Shown: piece by piece, positions 1 to 7,683 of the stretch | How the letters are laid out: each line of letters starts with the position of its first letter | Numbering within the stretch: the stretch's first letter is position 1 | Assembly: GCF_900099965.1 (NCBI RefSeq) | Contig: NZ_FNDJ01000048.1 | Span: forward strand, 1-54,447 | Direction of reading: 5' to 3' | DNA: 54,447 bases | From: Nonomuraea jiangxiensis | Lineage (GTDB): Bacteria > Actinomycetota > Actinomycetes > Streptosporangiales > Streptosporangiaceae | Notes under the pieces: model-generated | What the model saw: the letters and a program-made list of their open reading frames with translations, nothing else | Told to the model about the DNA's origin: nothing | The model's database searches: none | Position numbers and translations under genes: made by a program

Positions 1-95
1 GCTGCAGCCCCCGCACCGTGCCGGGAGCGGCCCCGGTGTCGGCGCCGATGACGATCGAGCAGGCCGACCCGGGCGGGGTGAGCTGCACCACCCGC
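1..95. repeat. Terminal direct repeat, left copy
   Basis: The first 95 bases are identical, base for base, to the last 95 bases (54353-54447). The repeat lies inside the VOC reading frame. An exact terminal overlap of odd length is what a k-mer assembler leaves when a path closes on itself, so circularity or a shared repeat node is the simplest explanation. A biological terminal repeat would normally carry a recognisable element end, and none is visible. Confidence 0.95.
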
Positions 96-214
96 ACATC
101 GCCGCTGATCTGGGTGTCGTGGTCGGCCACGAAACCGAGCTGCTCGCTGTAGAAGTGCTTCGCCTTCTCCACGTCGGCCACCGCGACCGGCACCACTTCG
201 AGCTTGTAGTCCAT
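1..214 (-). pseudogene. VOC (glyoxalase/bleomycin-resistance) protein, 5' part
   Basis: The N-terminal 71 residues of a vicinal-oxygen-chelate family protein, starting at ATG 214-212 behind an AAAGGGACC ribosome-binding-like stretch. It opens MDYKLEVVPVAVADVEKAK, then HFYSEQLGF and a VVQLTPPGSACSIVIG strand, the typical first beta-alpha-beta-beta-beta module. Family members usually continue for another 50 or so residues. If the window is circular, the frame runs from base 1 into 54352-54312 and reaches TAG after an unrelated sequence (RAVAELVQLTALG). The gene would then be truncated by the recombinase/IS5 junction at the right end. If the window is linear, it is simply cut by the contig edge. 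Confidence 0.7.
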
Positions 215-245
215 GATCCGGGTCCCTTTCACGCGCCTTGTGTTG

Positions 246-640
246 TCAACGCGTCGATCGGCCCGCCCCGGATTCGACAGCCGGAGCAGACGAATCACCG
301 GCAGGGTCCGCCAGACCGAGAGCGGCCCGCATCTCCTCAGCCGTCATCGACTCCCGCCGCGCAAGGACCGCTCGCAGTTCGGGAGCCACCCGCACGCGCC
401 CTGATCCGGTCTCGACGTACAGCCCCGCCGAGATGAGCCGCCGGTACGCCGTGTCGTAGTCGTCCAGGCCGGTCAGCCGGCACACCTGGCTCGGCGGCGG
501 CAGCAGTAGGGGGCGGCGTAACCGGCCAACCAGGACAGGTACATGCGCACCCGGGAGCGGTCTCGGCCGACAGCGGCGCGCTCCAGCGCCGCGGCGTACT
601 CGCCGAGGACGCCGTCGTAGGCGGGCGGCAGCAGGGTGGG
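246..640 (-). pseudogene. Frameshifted remnant; 5' half resembles a tyrosine-recombinase core-binding domain
   Basis: Two protein-like stretches in different minus frames join near 505-515, in a C-rich run. The upstream one (about 640-515) reads VLGEYAAALERAAVGRD then RVRMYLSWLAG, resembling the SAM-like N-terminal domain of actinobacterial tyrosine recombinases. The downstream one (about 505-246) reads LLPPPSQVCRLTGLDDYDTA and ends at a stop at 246; I do not recognise it. No start codon with a ribosome-binding site is evident. The recombinase resemblance is by eye only. Confidence 0.3.
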
Positions 641-1031
641 GCTGGCGCCCGGGCGGCGCTTCGTAATCTCGGAAGCGGATCCGGGCTTGTGCACGGACTC
701 AGATCGCGCGATCTCGGAAGTACGGGACCGCCCGGCGCGGACAAGAAAGCGTCGGGGGGCGACGACCAGTGTGGCCCACGTCAGCAGGGCTCGGGCGAAG
801 CACGACGGAACGCAAACGTACGCTGAGTGACCGGCTCCGGAAGTCCTTCGGGTTGACGTGAGGTCAGGTGGAGGCCGCATTGGGGAGGGTTTCGGCCGTG
901 GTGGGGCGGGCGTCACTGGCTAATAAGGAAGGAACCGCGATCCTGCGGTTCTCGTGACCGGCTCCGATCAGCGTAGACTGCATCACGCAGACCTGACCTG
1001 GTCGGAGCCGGCTCCTGAGACGGCAGGGCCG
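641..1031. other. No recognisable gene
   Basis: About 390 bases with open but composition-driven frames on both strands and no convincing protein. ATCTCGGAAG occurs twice (around 665 and 711). The 3' end of the downstream minus-strand oxidoreductase gene closes the stretch. Confidence 0.5.
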
Positions 1032-1961
1032 TCAGGCGAGGTCGAGCACCGCCTTGCCGTGCAGACGGCGTTCCATCAGAGCGTTCACCGCTTCGGACAC
1101 GTCGTTCCAGTTGCCGCGCCAAGTGATCTCGGGGCTCAGCACACCGTCCGCGACCTGCTGGGCCAGCCAGGCCAGGTCCCGGTCCAGCCTGTCGCAGAAC
1201 AGCAGCATGAACGTGACGATCGAGCGATCGTCCCGTCCTGGCCCGCTGAACAGGGCGCCGAACGGGAAGCTCTCGCCATCACCGGTGGAGTGCCCGACGG
1301 CCACCAGCGTGCCTCCCTCGCCGAGCTGATCGAATGCTTCCACGAGTTGCGGGCCGCCCACCATGTCGAGCACGCCGTCGAGCCCGCCGCCGGCGTGCGC
1401 AGGACCAGCGACCACCTCGTGGGCGCCCAGAGCGCGCAACGCCTTGCCATGCTTGGCGGGGTCGCCGGTGGAGGCGATCACATGTGCGCCGCCGAGCCGG
1501 GCGAGTTGGACGGCGTAGCGGCCGACGCCTCCGGTGGCGCCGGTCACGAGGATCCTGCGCCCCAGGACAGGCCCGATCCGGTGGAGCGCGCGCAGGGCGG
1601 TGCCGGCCGCGACCGGGATGGTGCTGATCGCGCCCGGCTCCGCGTGCTCGGGCACCACGCCGATCCAGTCGGTACGCACGGCGCGGGTCTCGGCCCAGCC
1701 GCCGCTCTCCTCCAGGGTTACGACGGGCGTGCCCACGGCCGGCCCTGACCCGTCCGCCGCCGCCTGGACCACGACTCCGGCGGCGTCCCAGCCGAGCACC
1801 GTCCCCTCCGCGGCCGTCTCGATGCCGTGTTTGACCTCGCCGTAGTTGAGCGAGGTGGCCGTGACCCGGACCAGCGCCTGGTTGGGGGCGGGCACGGGCT
1901 CGGGCACTTCCCCCACCCGCAGGCCACCGGGGACGGAACGATCAACGATCAGGGCGCGCAT
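1032..1961 (-). CDS. Zinc-independent MDR / quinone-oxidoreductase-like dehydrogenase
   Basis: A 309-residue NAD(P)H-dependent oxidoreductase of the medium-chain dehydrogenase/reductase superfamily. It has an N-terminal GroES-like domain (about 1-120; ATSLNYGEVKHG, LGWDAAGVV) and a Rossmann domain with the nucleotide-binding motif VTGATGGVGRYAVQLARLGG (about 140-160). The structural zinc cysteines are absent, as in the quinone oxidoreductase branch. The chosen ATG at 1961 follows GAGGAG and is better placed than the in-frame ATGs 8 to 9 codons upstream. It diverges from a TetR gene across 89 bases, an arrangement in which the regulator commonly represses its neighbour. The substrate cannot be read from sequence. 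Confidence 0.88.
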   Translation of the reverse strand: MRALIVDRSVPGGLRVGEVPEPVPAPNQALVRVTATSLNYGEVKHGIETAAEGTVLGWDAAGVVVQAAADGSGPAVGTPVVTLEESGGWAETRAVRTDWIGVVPEHAEPGAISTIPVAAGTALRALHRIGPVLGRRILVTGATGGVGRYAVQLARLGGAHVIASTGDPAKHGKALRALGAHEVVAGPAHAGGGLDGVLDMVGGPQLVEAFDQLGEGGTLVAVGHSTGDGESFPFGALFSGPGRDDRSIVTFMLLFCDRLDRDLAWLAQQVADGVLSPEITWRGNWNDVSEAVNALMERRLHGKAVLDLA

Positions 1962-2050
1962 GGCGATCCTCTCCTCAGACATCAACCCAAAATGCCACTT
2001 AGGAGCATAAGCCTCTAGAAGGCATCTGCGTTCCCGTTACACTGAGAGCG
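1962..2050. promoter_or_regulatory. Divergent promoter region with candidate TetR operator
   Basis: The 89-base divergent spacer holds an imperfect inverted repeat. ATGCC at 1992-1996 pairs with GGCAT at 2021-2025, and GCCTCTAGAAGGC at 2011-2023 is centred on TCTAGA. It is more A/T-rich than its surroundings, as expected for two back-to-back promoters. That the TetR protein binds here is inference. Confidence 0.45.
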
Positions 2051-2701
2051 ATGACTGCCGACATCTCCCCCGCCTCCGCGCCGGGAACACTCTCGCTGCG
2101 CGAGCGTAAGAAGCTCAAGACCAGGGCCGCGCTGGTCGATACGGCCCTTGTGCTCTTCACCGAGCGCGGCTTCGACAGGGTGACCCTCGACGAGTTGTGC
2201 GAAGCCGTCGAGGTCTCCAAGCGCACCTTCTTCCGGAACTTCGCCGGCAAGGAGCAGGTTGCCTCCGCTCCGCTGGAGGCGCTGTGGAACGGCCTGCGGG
2301 ACGACGTCGAGCACCTGTCGTTCGGCCGCGCGCCCGTCCTGGAGGTGTTGCAGGAGGCGTTGCTCGTGGCGCTCGCGCGCATGGACGATGGCGGCCCCTG
2401 GGTGACCCGCGTACGGCGGAGCCGGGAACTGGCCGAGCGCACGCCGTCGATCGCCGCGTACGGGCTTCAGTACTGCGAGGTCACCAGCGCCGCCATCGAG
2501 GCGACCTTGCAGCGCAGGCTGGGCCTGGACCCTGCCGACCCACGGCCGAGGCTGGCACTGGACCTGGTGGTCGCGTCATTCCACGTCGCGCTGCGGGCCT
2601 GGACAGCCAAACCCGGCGCTCCTACCCACGCGGCTCTCACGGCCGAACTGCGGTCGGTCTTCGCGGTCCTCCCCGGTGCACTCACCTTCAGCATGGCCTG
2701 A
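2051..2701 (+). CDS. TetR/AcrR family transcriptional regulator
   Basis: A 216-residue one-component regulator. The N-terminal helix-turn-helix lies at about residues 18-65: RERKKLKTRAALVDTALVLF, then VTLDELCEAVEVSKRTFFRNF, the standard TetR tripod and recognition helix. The rest is an all-alpha ligand-binding and dimerisation domain ending HAALTAELRSVFAVL. ATG 2051 is the only start that keeps a short natural leader before the first helix. It diverges from the MDR oxidoreductase and probably controls both genes through the shared spacer. The ligand is unknown. Confidence 0.92.
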   Translation: MTADISPASAPGTLSLRERKKLKTRAALVDTALVLFTERGFDRVTLDELCEAVEVSKRTFFRNFAGKEQVASAPLEALWNGLRDDVEHLSFGRAPVLEVLQEALLVALARMDDGGPWVTRVRRSRELAERTPSIAAYGLQYCEVTSAAIEATLQRRLGLDPADPRPRLALDLVVASFHVALRAWTAKPGAPTHAALTAELRSVFAVLPGALTFSMA

Positions 2702-2869
2702 CAAGCGGGTGCAACGCGAAATCCGCGATAGGGGGCGGCTCACCGTAGCTGAAGGGAGGTTCAGGCCAGATCCCCTGGCCGGCGGCGAGACCCCCGACTC
2801 TCGTAGTCCCGCCGCCCCAATGAGAGCCCAACCTCGGCCCCGCGTGCTGCGACCGAGCATGCGGCACAG

Positions 2870-3060
2870 ATCTACGCGCCGCAGTCTCCCTCGCCAAGGC
2901 GCAAGTGGACTTCCATGTCCTCCAGCCGAAGCGGCGTACGTTGTCCTACTGGTAAGGGGACATGATGGCCACGTCGGCGCGATGCACCGCCTCGCCCTCG
3001 CTGCGTAGCTGGTTGAACACCAGGGACACGTCCAGCGTGGTCTGGTACATGACCAGGTAA
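2870..3060 (-). mobile_element. Degraded 3' end of a Tn3-family-like transposase
   Basis: The minus strand encodes YLVMYQTTLDVSLVFNQLR then ADVAIMSPY, an in-frame TAG, NVRRFG, and after a one-base shift LEDMEVHLRLGEGD. The order TTLD, an alpha helix, SPY and RRFG matches the C-terminus of actinobacterial Tn3-type DDE transposases. An upstream stop, the internal TAG and the frameshift leave no function. The identification rests on remembered motifs, not alignment. Confidence 0.4.
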
Positions 3061-3585
3061 CGCGGAAACCCAGGCCCTCACACTTCCCACCGGGTGTGTC
3101 CGACAAGGTCACCCACCGGACTCGCGTTGGCTGACCCCTCGTCGGCCTGTCCCGGCGGCACGGGGTAGACCACGATCCTCACAGGGGTCCACCACGACGG
3201 TGAGGGTGCGCGCCGTCGTCGAAGGAAAGAGCAGGAGCGCCTGATCCCAGTCGACATCGGCGGTGCGATCGTTATCTAGGGTTGCCAAGCAAAATAGCTG
3301 GTCAGCCGCTTGAATGGCTGTCAGGCACGTCAGGCAAGTGGATGGCGCTGACGTCAGGTGTGGTGGGCCATCTTGATGGCTGAGATCAGCCTGCCGCCGG
3401 CGTACTACCCCGCCGTCCTTCCCAGCCGCCGAAGGTCGGCAGCAGCTCCTCCAGCTCCGTCATGGCGTGGGTGGTGTTGATGCGGATGCAGCCCCCGCGT
3501 GGAGACTGCTTGGACACTGTTGGGACGGACCCGCACCGGAGGTTGTGGTGCTCGCAGACGTGGACGCCGACGCGTTCCCGCCCGG
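3061..3585. other. Stretch without a recognisable gene
   Basis: About 525 bases. A short minus-strand stretch around 3170-3260 reads TADVDWDQALLLFPS and might be a gene scrap, but it has no start and soon stops. The interval also contains the left copy of an 18-bp motif repeated near 5412. It ends at the 3' end of the F420 oxidoreductase gene. Confidence 0.4.
3266..3283 (+). repeat. 18-bp repeat, copy 1 (CGATCGTTATCTAGGGTT)
   Basis: This 18-mer recurs at 5412-5429 in the same orientation with one mismatch (A/T at position 13). It is not part of any gene. Together with the Tn3-like fragment nearby it may be a relic of a transposon end, but the element is no longer recognisable. Confidence 0.5.
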
Positions 3586-4425
3586 TCACTCGGGCCTGAT
3601 GGCCAGCACGGCGTCGGAGACCGCTCGGAGGGTGGCGATGGGGTCGTCGCCGAGGGGATAGACGCCGACGTGGTCCGCGCCGGCATCGAGGTGCGCGGTC
3701 AGGCCGCGCGCGAGGTCGGCCGGGTCGCCGTAGGCAAGCAGTGCGTCGATGACGCGGTCGCTCCCGGTGCCGGAGAGGTCCTCGTCGGTGAAGCCCAGCC
3801 GCCGAAGGTTGCTCGCGTAGTTGGTGACCTGCAACGCCTTCCCGGGTGGTGCGGCCCGGGCGACGGCGCGGGCCCGCTCGACGTCGGGCTCCGCAAGCGC
3901 GAAGTGGCCGGGAAGTAGCAGCTTGCCCGCACCCAGGACCTCCCTCGCCCGCCGGGTGTGCTCGGGCGTGACCATGCAGGGGATGGCACCCGCGGTGCGG
4001 TCGCGGGCCAACCGCATCATTCTCGGACCGAGGGCGGCCAGCACCACCCGCTCGGCCGGGACGCCGCCCAGCGCCAGTTGGTCCAGGTAGGACACCAGGG
4101 TGTCATATGGCGACGCCCACTCGGCGTGGACCTCGCGGTGCCCGACCCCGACGCCGAGAAGGAACCGGCTGGGGTGCCTGGCGACGATTCGGTGGTAGGA
4201 GGCGGCGACGGTCTCGGCATCGGCGGTCCACACGTTGACCACGCTCGTGCCGACCACCAGCCGGGTGGTGGCGTCGAGGAGCTTCTCCGCGAAGGCGAGG
4301 TCGGCCGGTGGCGATGCGTCCAGCCAAAGCGTGCCATAGCCGGCCCGCTCGACCTCCATCGCGCTCTGCGGGCTCACCTCATGCTCGCGTAGGTGGGCGC
4401 CGAGCAGACCCAGATCGATATCCAT
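3586..4425 (-). CDS. LLM-class F420-dependent oxidoreductase
   Basis: A 279-residue luciferase-like monooxygenase-fold protein of the actinobacterial F420-dependent class. Features are the N-terminal strand DIDLGLLG, the segment GYGTLWLDASPPADL, TTRLVVGTSVVNVWTADAET (about 55-75), the signature FLLGVGVGH, and ALGPRMMRLARDRTAGAIPC mid-protein. It ends with GADHVGVYPLGDDPIATLRA. The enzyme would use reduced F420 or flavin to reduce or oxidise a small organic substrate in the cytoplasm. It starts at ATG 4425 and diverges from a LysR gene across about 90 bases, so control by that LysR is likely. Confidence 0.88.
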   Translation of the reverse strand: MDIDLGLLGAHLREHEVSPQSAMEVERAGYGTLWLDASPPADLAFAEKLLDATTRLVVGTSVVNVWTADAETVAASYHRIVARHPSRFLLGVGVGHREVHAEWASPYDTLVSYLDQLALGGVPAERVVLAALGPRMMRLARDRTAGAIPCMVTPEHTRRAREVLGAGKLLLPGHFALAEPDVERARAVARAAPPGKALQVTNYASNLRRLGFTDEDLSGTGSDRVIDALLAYGDPADLARGLTAHLDAGADHVGVYPLGDDPIATLRAVSDAVLAIRPE

Positions 4426-4516
4426 GATCCGATCCCAGCACCACGCCCATTCGGAACCAGGACCAGTTCCGACGCGCTCGATAACCTGGAGGCATCGTCG
4501 CAGAACAGGGGGCTCG
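4426..4516. promoter_or_regulatory. Divergent promoter with palindromic LysR-type site
   Basis: The spacer contains TCGGAAC (4451-4457) and GTTCCGA (4466-4472), a perfect 7-bp inverted repeat with an 8-base gap. LysR regulators classically bind such dyads in divergent promoters. The position between the oxidoreductase and the LysR start fits, but binding is inferred. Confidence 0.55.
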
Positions 4517-5377
4517 GTGGAACTGCGGTCACTGCGCTACTTCGTTGCGGTCGCCGACGAACTGCACTTCGGGCGGGCCGCCGAGCGGCTGCACATCGCC
4601 CAGCCCGCGGTCAGCAGGCGGATCGCCCAACTGGAACGGGAGCTGGGAGTCCGGCTGCTGGACCGTTCACCGCGCCGGGTTCGGCTCACTGCTGCGGGAA
4701 ACCGGGTGCTCGCCGCGGCGCGTGATGCGCTGGCGGCCGCGGATCGGGTCCAGGTCGCCGCCGGTGCGCCGGCGGGCACCATGCGCATCGGTACCGCCGC
4801 CGGGTTCACCGCTCGCCTGGAACGCGGGATCGACGCGCTGCGCGAGCACTCCTCGGCGCTCGGCGTCGACGTCGTGCTGGTCGACCTTCCACTGGCGGCT
4901 CGTCTGGACACCGTGCGACGGGGGGAGATCGATCTGGCACTGGCCCGGGGGGTGCGTTCGGCACCCGGGCTGCTGCCGACGTGGGTGGAGCCGCTGTTCG
5001 CGGTCGTGTCCGTGCAGCACCTCGCCGCCGGTCGCTCGACAGTCGACCTGGCCGATCTCGCCGTCGGCGAACTGCGGATCCCGTCGCGGGACCACGGCCT
5101 GTTCCTGCCGGAAGCCTTGAAAGCCGCGATACGGAAGGCCGGGGCCGAAACTCGGGTCGGCCGCCTTGCCGGGACGGTCCAGGACACGATCGTCGAGGTC
5201 GGTTTCAATCCGCGTAGCTGGACCGTGCTGCCAGGCGACCAGGTCGCGGAGATCCGCTCCACCCGGGTGCGGGCAATCCCGTTCACCCCGCAGACCACGA
5301 TCACCGGCAGCGTCGTGGTACCGGTCGACCTCCCGCACACCTGCGTCGCTGCCCACCAGGCAGCCTTCGGAGATTGA
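4517..5377 (+). CDS. LysR family transcriptional regulator
   Basis: A 286-residue regulator. The winged helix-turn-helix occupies residues 1-60: VELRSLRYFVAVADELHFG, then AAERLHIAQPAVSRRIAQLE and LGVRLLDRSPRRVRLTAAG. The substrate-binding domain follows from about 85 (MRIGTAAGFTARL) to DLPHTCVAAHQAAFGD. GTG at 4517 follows AGGGGG and begins exactly at the canonical LysR N-terminus, so a longer in-frame extension to 4424 is rejected. It diverges from the F420-type oxidoreductase, its probable target. Confidence 0.92.
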   Translation: MELRSLRYFVAVADELHFGRAAERLHIAQPAVSRRIAQLERELGVRLLDRSPRRVRLTAAGNRVLAAARDALAAADRVQVAAGAPAGTMRIGTAAGFTARLERGIDALREHSSALGVDVVLVDLPLAARLDTVRRGEIDLALARGVRSAPGLLPTWVEPLFAVVSVQHLAAGRSTVDLADLAVGELRIPSRDHGLFLPEALKAAIRKAGAETRVGRLAGTVQDTIVEVGFNPRSWTVLPGDQVAEIRSTRVRAIPFTPQTTITGSVVVPVDLPHTCVAAHQAAFGD

Positions 5378-5411
5378 CCCGTCCACAGCAAGATGCGAAC
5401 CCGGGCTGGTT

Positions 5412-5429
5412 CGATCGTTATCTTGGGTT
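5412..5429 (+). repeat. 18-bp repeat, copy 2 (CGATCGTTATCTTGGGTT)
   Basis: Second copy of the motif at 3266-3283, same orientation, 17 of 18 identical. It lies just past the LysR stop, so the F420/LysR gene pair sits between the two copies. Confidence 0.5.
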
Positions 5430-5559
5430 CTTGGCCCCTTCTCGCAGGTCAAAGCGAGATGATCTTGTCGGGCACGTAAGGCATGCTACTGAACCGGGCA
5501 GCGTGCCAGCTGGGCCGTCGTGGTGTACTTGTCGAATGCGGAGTCATCATGGAGGCGGT

Positions 5560-5892
5560 GTGACCTGGCGGGCGATGCGCTGGCACGGGGAACACGAGTT
5601 TCCTCGACGCGCTGTGTACTCCGGCTGGCTACGGCGACGACGGGCCGCGCTGGATCCGCGGCGGCATCGGCTGTTGCTCGACGCCGGCTCCACGCTCGTT
5701 GAACTGGCCATGTTCGCGTCCCTGCTCGACCAGCGGGTGCCGGACCGGCCTGGCGGACGGCCGGCGCCGAGTCGCTGTGCGACGACGCTACGCGTCACCC
5801 GCGTGCACCTCGCCGGTCGCCTCATCGGAGACGTCACCGCGCTTAGCGACCGCATTGTCGCGCTGGTTGGCGACTCGAAAGCGCTCGCATGA
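5560..5892 (+). CDS. Small hypothetical protein coupled to the downstream TetR
   Basis: A 110-residue frame starting at GTG 5560 behind GGAGGC. Its TGA (5890-5892) overlaps the ATG of the TetR gene as ATGA, which suggests translational coupling. The central part reads RHRLLLDAGSTLVELAMFAS and the C-terminus LAGRLIGDVTALSDRIVALV. I do not recognise a family, and the arginine-rich first third looks poor for a folded protein. It may be the 3' remnant of a larger gene cut by whatever lies at 5380-5550. Confidence 0.35.
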   Translation: MTWRAMRWHGEHEFPRRAVYSGWLRRRRAALDPRRHRLLLDAGSTLVELAMFASLLDQRVPDRPGGRPAPSRCATTLRVTRVHLAGRLIGDVTALSDRIVALVGDSKALA

Positions 5893-6428
5893 CCACGGAC
5901 CGGCGGGTCCGGCGGACGCGATCGCTGCTGCGCCAGGCGGCCATCGAGGTCATCCGTGAGAAGGGCTTTCGTGCAGCCCGGGTACGCGACATCACCGAGC
6001 GGGCAGACGTCAACCGAGCCACCTTCTATGCGCACTACGCCGACAAGTACGCGTTCGCCGAGGCAATGGTGCGCGATGAGATCCGGCACCGGTTCGCCAC
6101 CAGGCTCCCGGCTACGCCTGCGCCGCTCGCCGACCTCGTCCACGCCCTGGCGGTGCTGCTGTGGGAGGATTCCAGCCGGGCGGACGGCTGCCGACGGAAC
6201 ATCGACGTTCTGCGCCCGCTGATCCAGCGCGCGGTGCGCACCGAGGTGTCTCGCCTGCTCGTCGAACGGTGCGCGTGCGAGTCGACCGTGACGGCGCACA
6301 TCGTCGGCTCGACGATCGTTGGCGCGGTTTGTTGGTGGCGGGAGAACGGGTTGCCGGACACCCCACCCAACCAGGCGGCCGACGAGGTGACCCGAGCGGT
6401 GTTGTACGGGCTGAGGCCGGCGTCATAG
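5889..6428 (+). CDS. TetR/AcrR family transcriptional regulator
   Basis: A 179-residue regulator with an N-terminal helix-turn-helix (about 8-55): RRTRSLLRQAAIEVIREKGF, then VRDITERADVNRATFYAHYADKYA. The C-terminal domain contains RRNIDVLRPLIQRAV and FYAHY-type spacing, and resembles the DhaS-like TetR group. The ATG at 5889 overlaps the stop of the preceding short gene. A convergent enoyl-CoA hydratase-like gene follows 113 bases later. No target can be assigned. Confidence 0.9.
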   Translation: MTTDRRVRRTRSLLRQAAIEVIREKGFRAARVRDITERADVNRATFYAHYADKYAFAEAMVRDEIRHRFATRLPATPAPLADLVHALAVLLWEDSSRADGCRRNIDVLRPLIQRAVRTEVSRLLVERCACESTVTAHIVGSTIVGAVCWWRENGLPDTPPNQAADEVTRAVLYGLRPAS

Positions 6429-6457
6429 CGACCCGGGTACTTCTGCGGTCATGAGCT

Positions 6458-6471
6458 GCCCGCCTGCGGGC
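6458..6471. terminator. Short GC hairpin between convergent genes
   Basis: GCCCG, a 4-base loop and CGGGC form a compact hairpin in the 113-base gap between the TetR stop (6428) and the convergent gene end (6542). There is no clear T-run, so this is a weak candidate. Confidence 0.25.
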
Positions 6472-6541
6472 GGCGTACAGGATGCCGCTGAACGCCGCCA
6501 CCTCGCGGTTCCGTGCACATCATGCCCGTTCACCAGCGGGC

Positions 6542-7378
6542 TCACCATTGAAGCTCCTCCCCGACCGGTGGGCGGCCCGCCCGTGGGCCGTCGAGGAACA
6601 GCGCCGCAGCCTGGCTCTGCAGCTGGAATGGGAAGTCAGTGACGACCCGCTGCTTCCACGGTCGGCTGACGATGGCGTGCGTCATCCGGCGCGCGCCACG
6701 CGGACGTCGCATGATCATGTCAGCGAGCTCCCATGCCCGGTCCACCAGGCGCTCGCGCGGCACGATCTCCGTCACCATGCCGTACTCGAGTGCCTGCCGC
6801 GCATCCACCGCCTGGCCGGTGTAGACATGGTACGCAGCTCGCTTGGTGCCCATCAGTTCCTGGAACGTGAGACTTTGCCCGTCACCGGGCGCGGTCGACA
6901 CCAGGAAATGCGGATCGAAGAAGCGTGCGTCCTCGGTGCAGATCGTGATGTCACAGGCGAGCGCGATCTCGGTATGCGGTCCGGGCCCGTTGACCGCGGC
7001 GATCGTCGGGACGTCGATGCCGAAGACGAAGTTCTGCAGCAGCTTCGCCGCGTCCTCGTACATCTTGGCAATGTCGTCAACCGTCCGATCGACATGCCCG
7101 TCGGCGCTGCGCCGCGCGTCCAGCCAGTGGTCGCCGGTACCCGTGAGGATGAGCACCTCGTTCTCCGGGTCGTTACCGACCTCCAGCCATGCCTGCCCCC
7201 AGGCGTTGTGACCGGCAAACGTCTGGACGTACGAGTCGCCGTCGGTGTGCATGCGGAGCTCGAGGATGCCGTCGCGGCGGCGCATCACGAAGAAGTCGCG
7301 GTACTTCTCCGCGTACTCGGCGAAGTCGGGTCGGCTGACAAGGCCCGCCCATCTGGCTGTGTTCAACTGATCGGTCAT
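6542..7378 (-). CDS. Enoyl-CoA hydratase/isomerase (crotonase) family protein
   Basis: A 278-residue crotonase-fold protein. It shows DGILELRMHTDG (strand 1), NDPENEVLILTGTGDHWL, the helix-strand PTIAAVNGPGPHTEIALACDI (oxyanion-hole region), RFFDPHFLVSTAPGDGQS and the ARQALEYGMVTEIVP segment. The tail includes RPRGARRMTHAIVSRPW. The normal GGG.E and .E active-site glutamates are not obvious (PGPHTEI and PGDGQS instead), so the reaction may differ from hydration. ATG 7378 follows GAGGATC, and longer upstream in-frame starts lack homology. It diverges from an MFS transporter across about 300 bases. Confidence 0.82.
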   Translation of the reverse strand: MTDQLNTARWAGLVSRPDFAEYAEKYRDFFVMRRRDGILELRMHTDGDSYVQTFAGHNAWGQAWLEVGNDPENEVLILTGTGDHWLDARRSADGHVDRTVDDIAKMYEDAAKLLQNFVFGIDVPTIAAVNGPGPHTEIALACDITICTEDARFFDPHFLVSTAPGDGQSLTFQELMGTKRAAYHVYTGQAVDARQALEYGMVTEIVPRERLVDRAWELADMIMRRPRGARRMTHAIVSRPWKQRVVTDFPFQLQSQAAALFLDGPRAGRPPVGEELQW

Positions 7379-7683
7379 GCGATCATGATCCTCGCGTGCC
7401 ACAGCCGGCTCAATCCTCAAAAACCAGCCCGTGACGGATACCCGACAAACCACAGAAAACGTCGGATTCGGACCGTACGGAACGCTCATCGGCGATGGCT
7501 CACCAGTCAGTAAGTAAGTAAGTACGAGCCCAGCGTCTCTGTCCGGACATTGTCGTGGTGACCGGCCGCAATGAGAATCGATGGCGTAAACAGCGGTCAC
7601 AGGCACGGGTTTCGGTACATGATCGAAATCATGGATCTTCCCGTACACCTATCGCCCTCCAGCATGTCGGCTAGTGAACCGGC
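7379..7683. promoter_or_regulatory. Divergent spacer with four AGTA repeats
   Basis: The 305-base spacer between the crotonase-family gene and the MFS gene contains AGTA repeated four times without a gap at 7509-7524, preceded by CAGTC. On the minus strand this reads as repeated TACT, like TetR or MarR half-sites. The remainder shows no gene. A role as operator for the crotonase-family gene is inferred from position. Confidence 0.35.
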
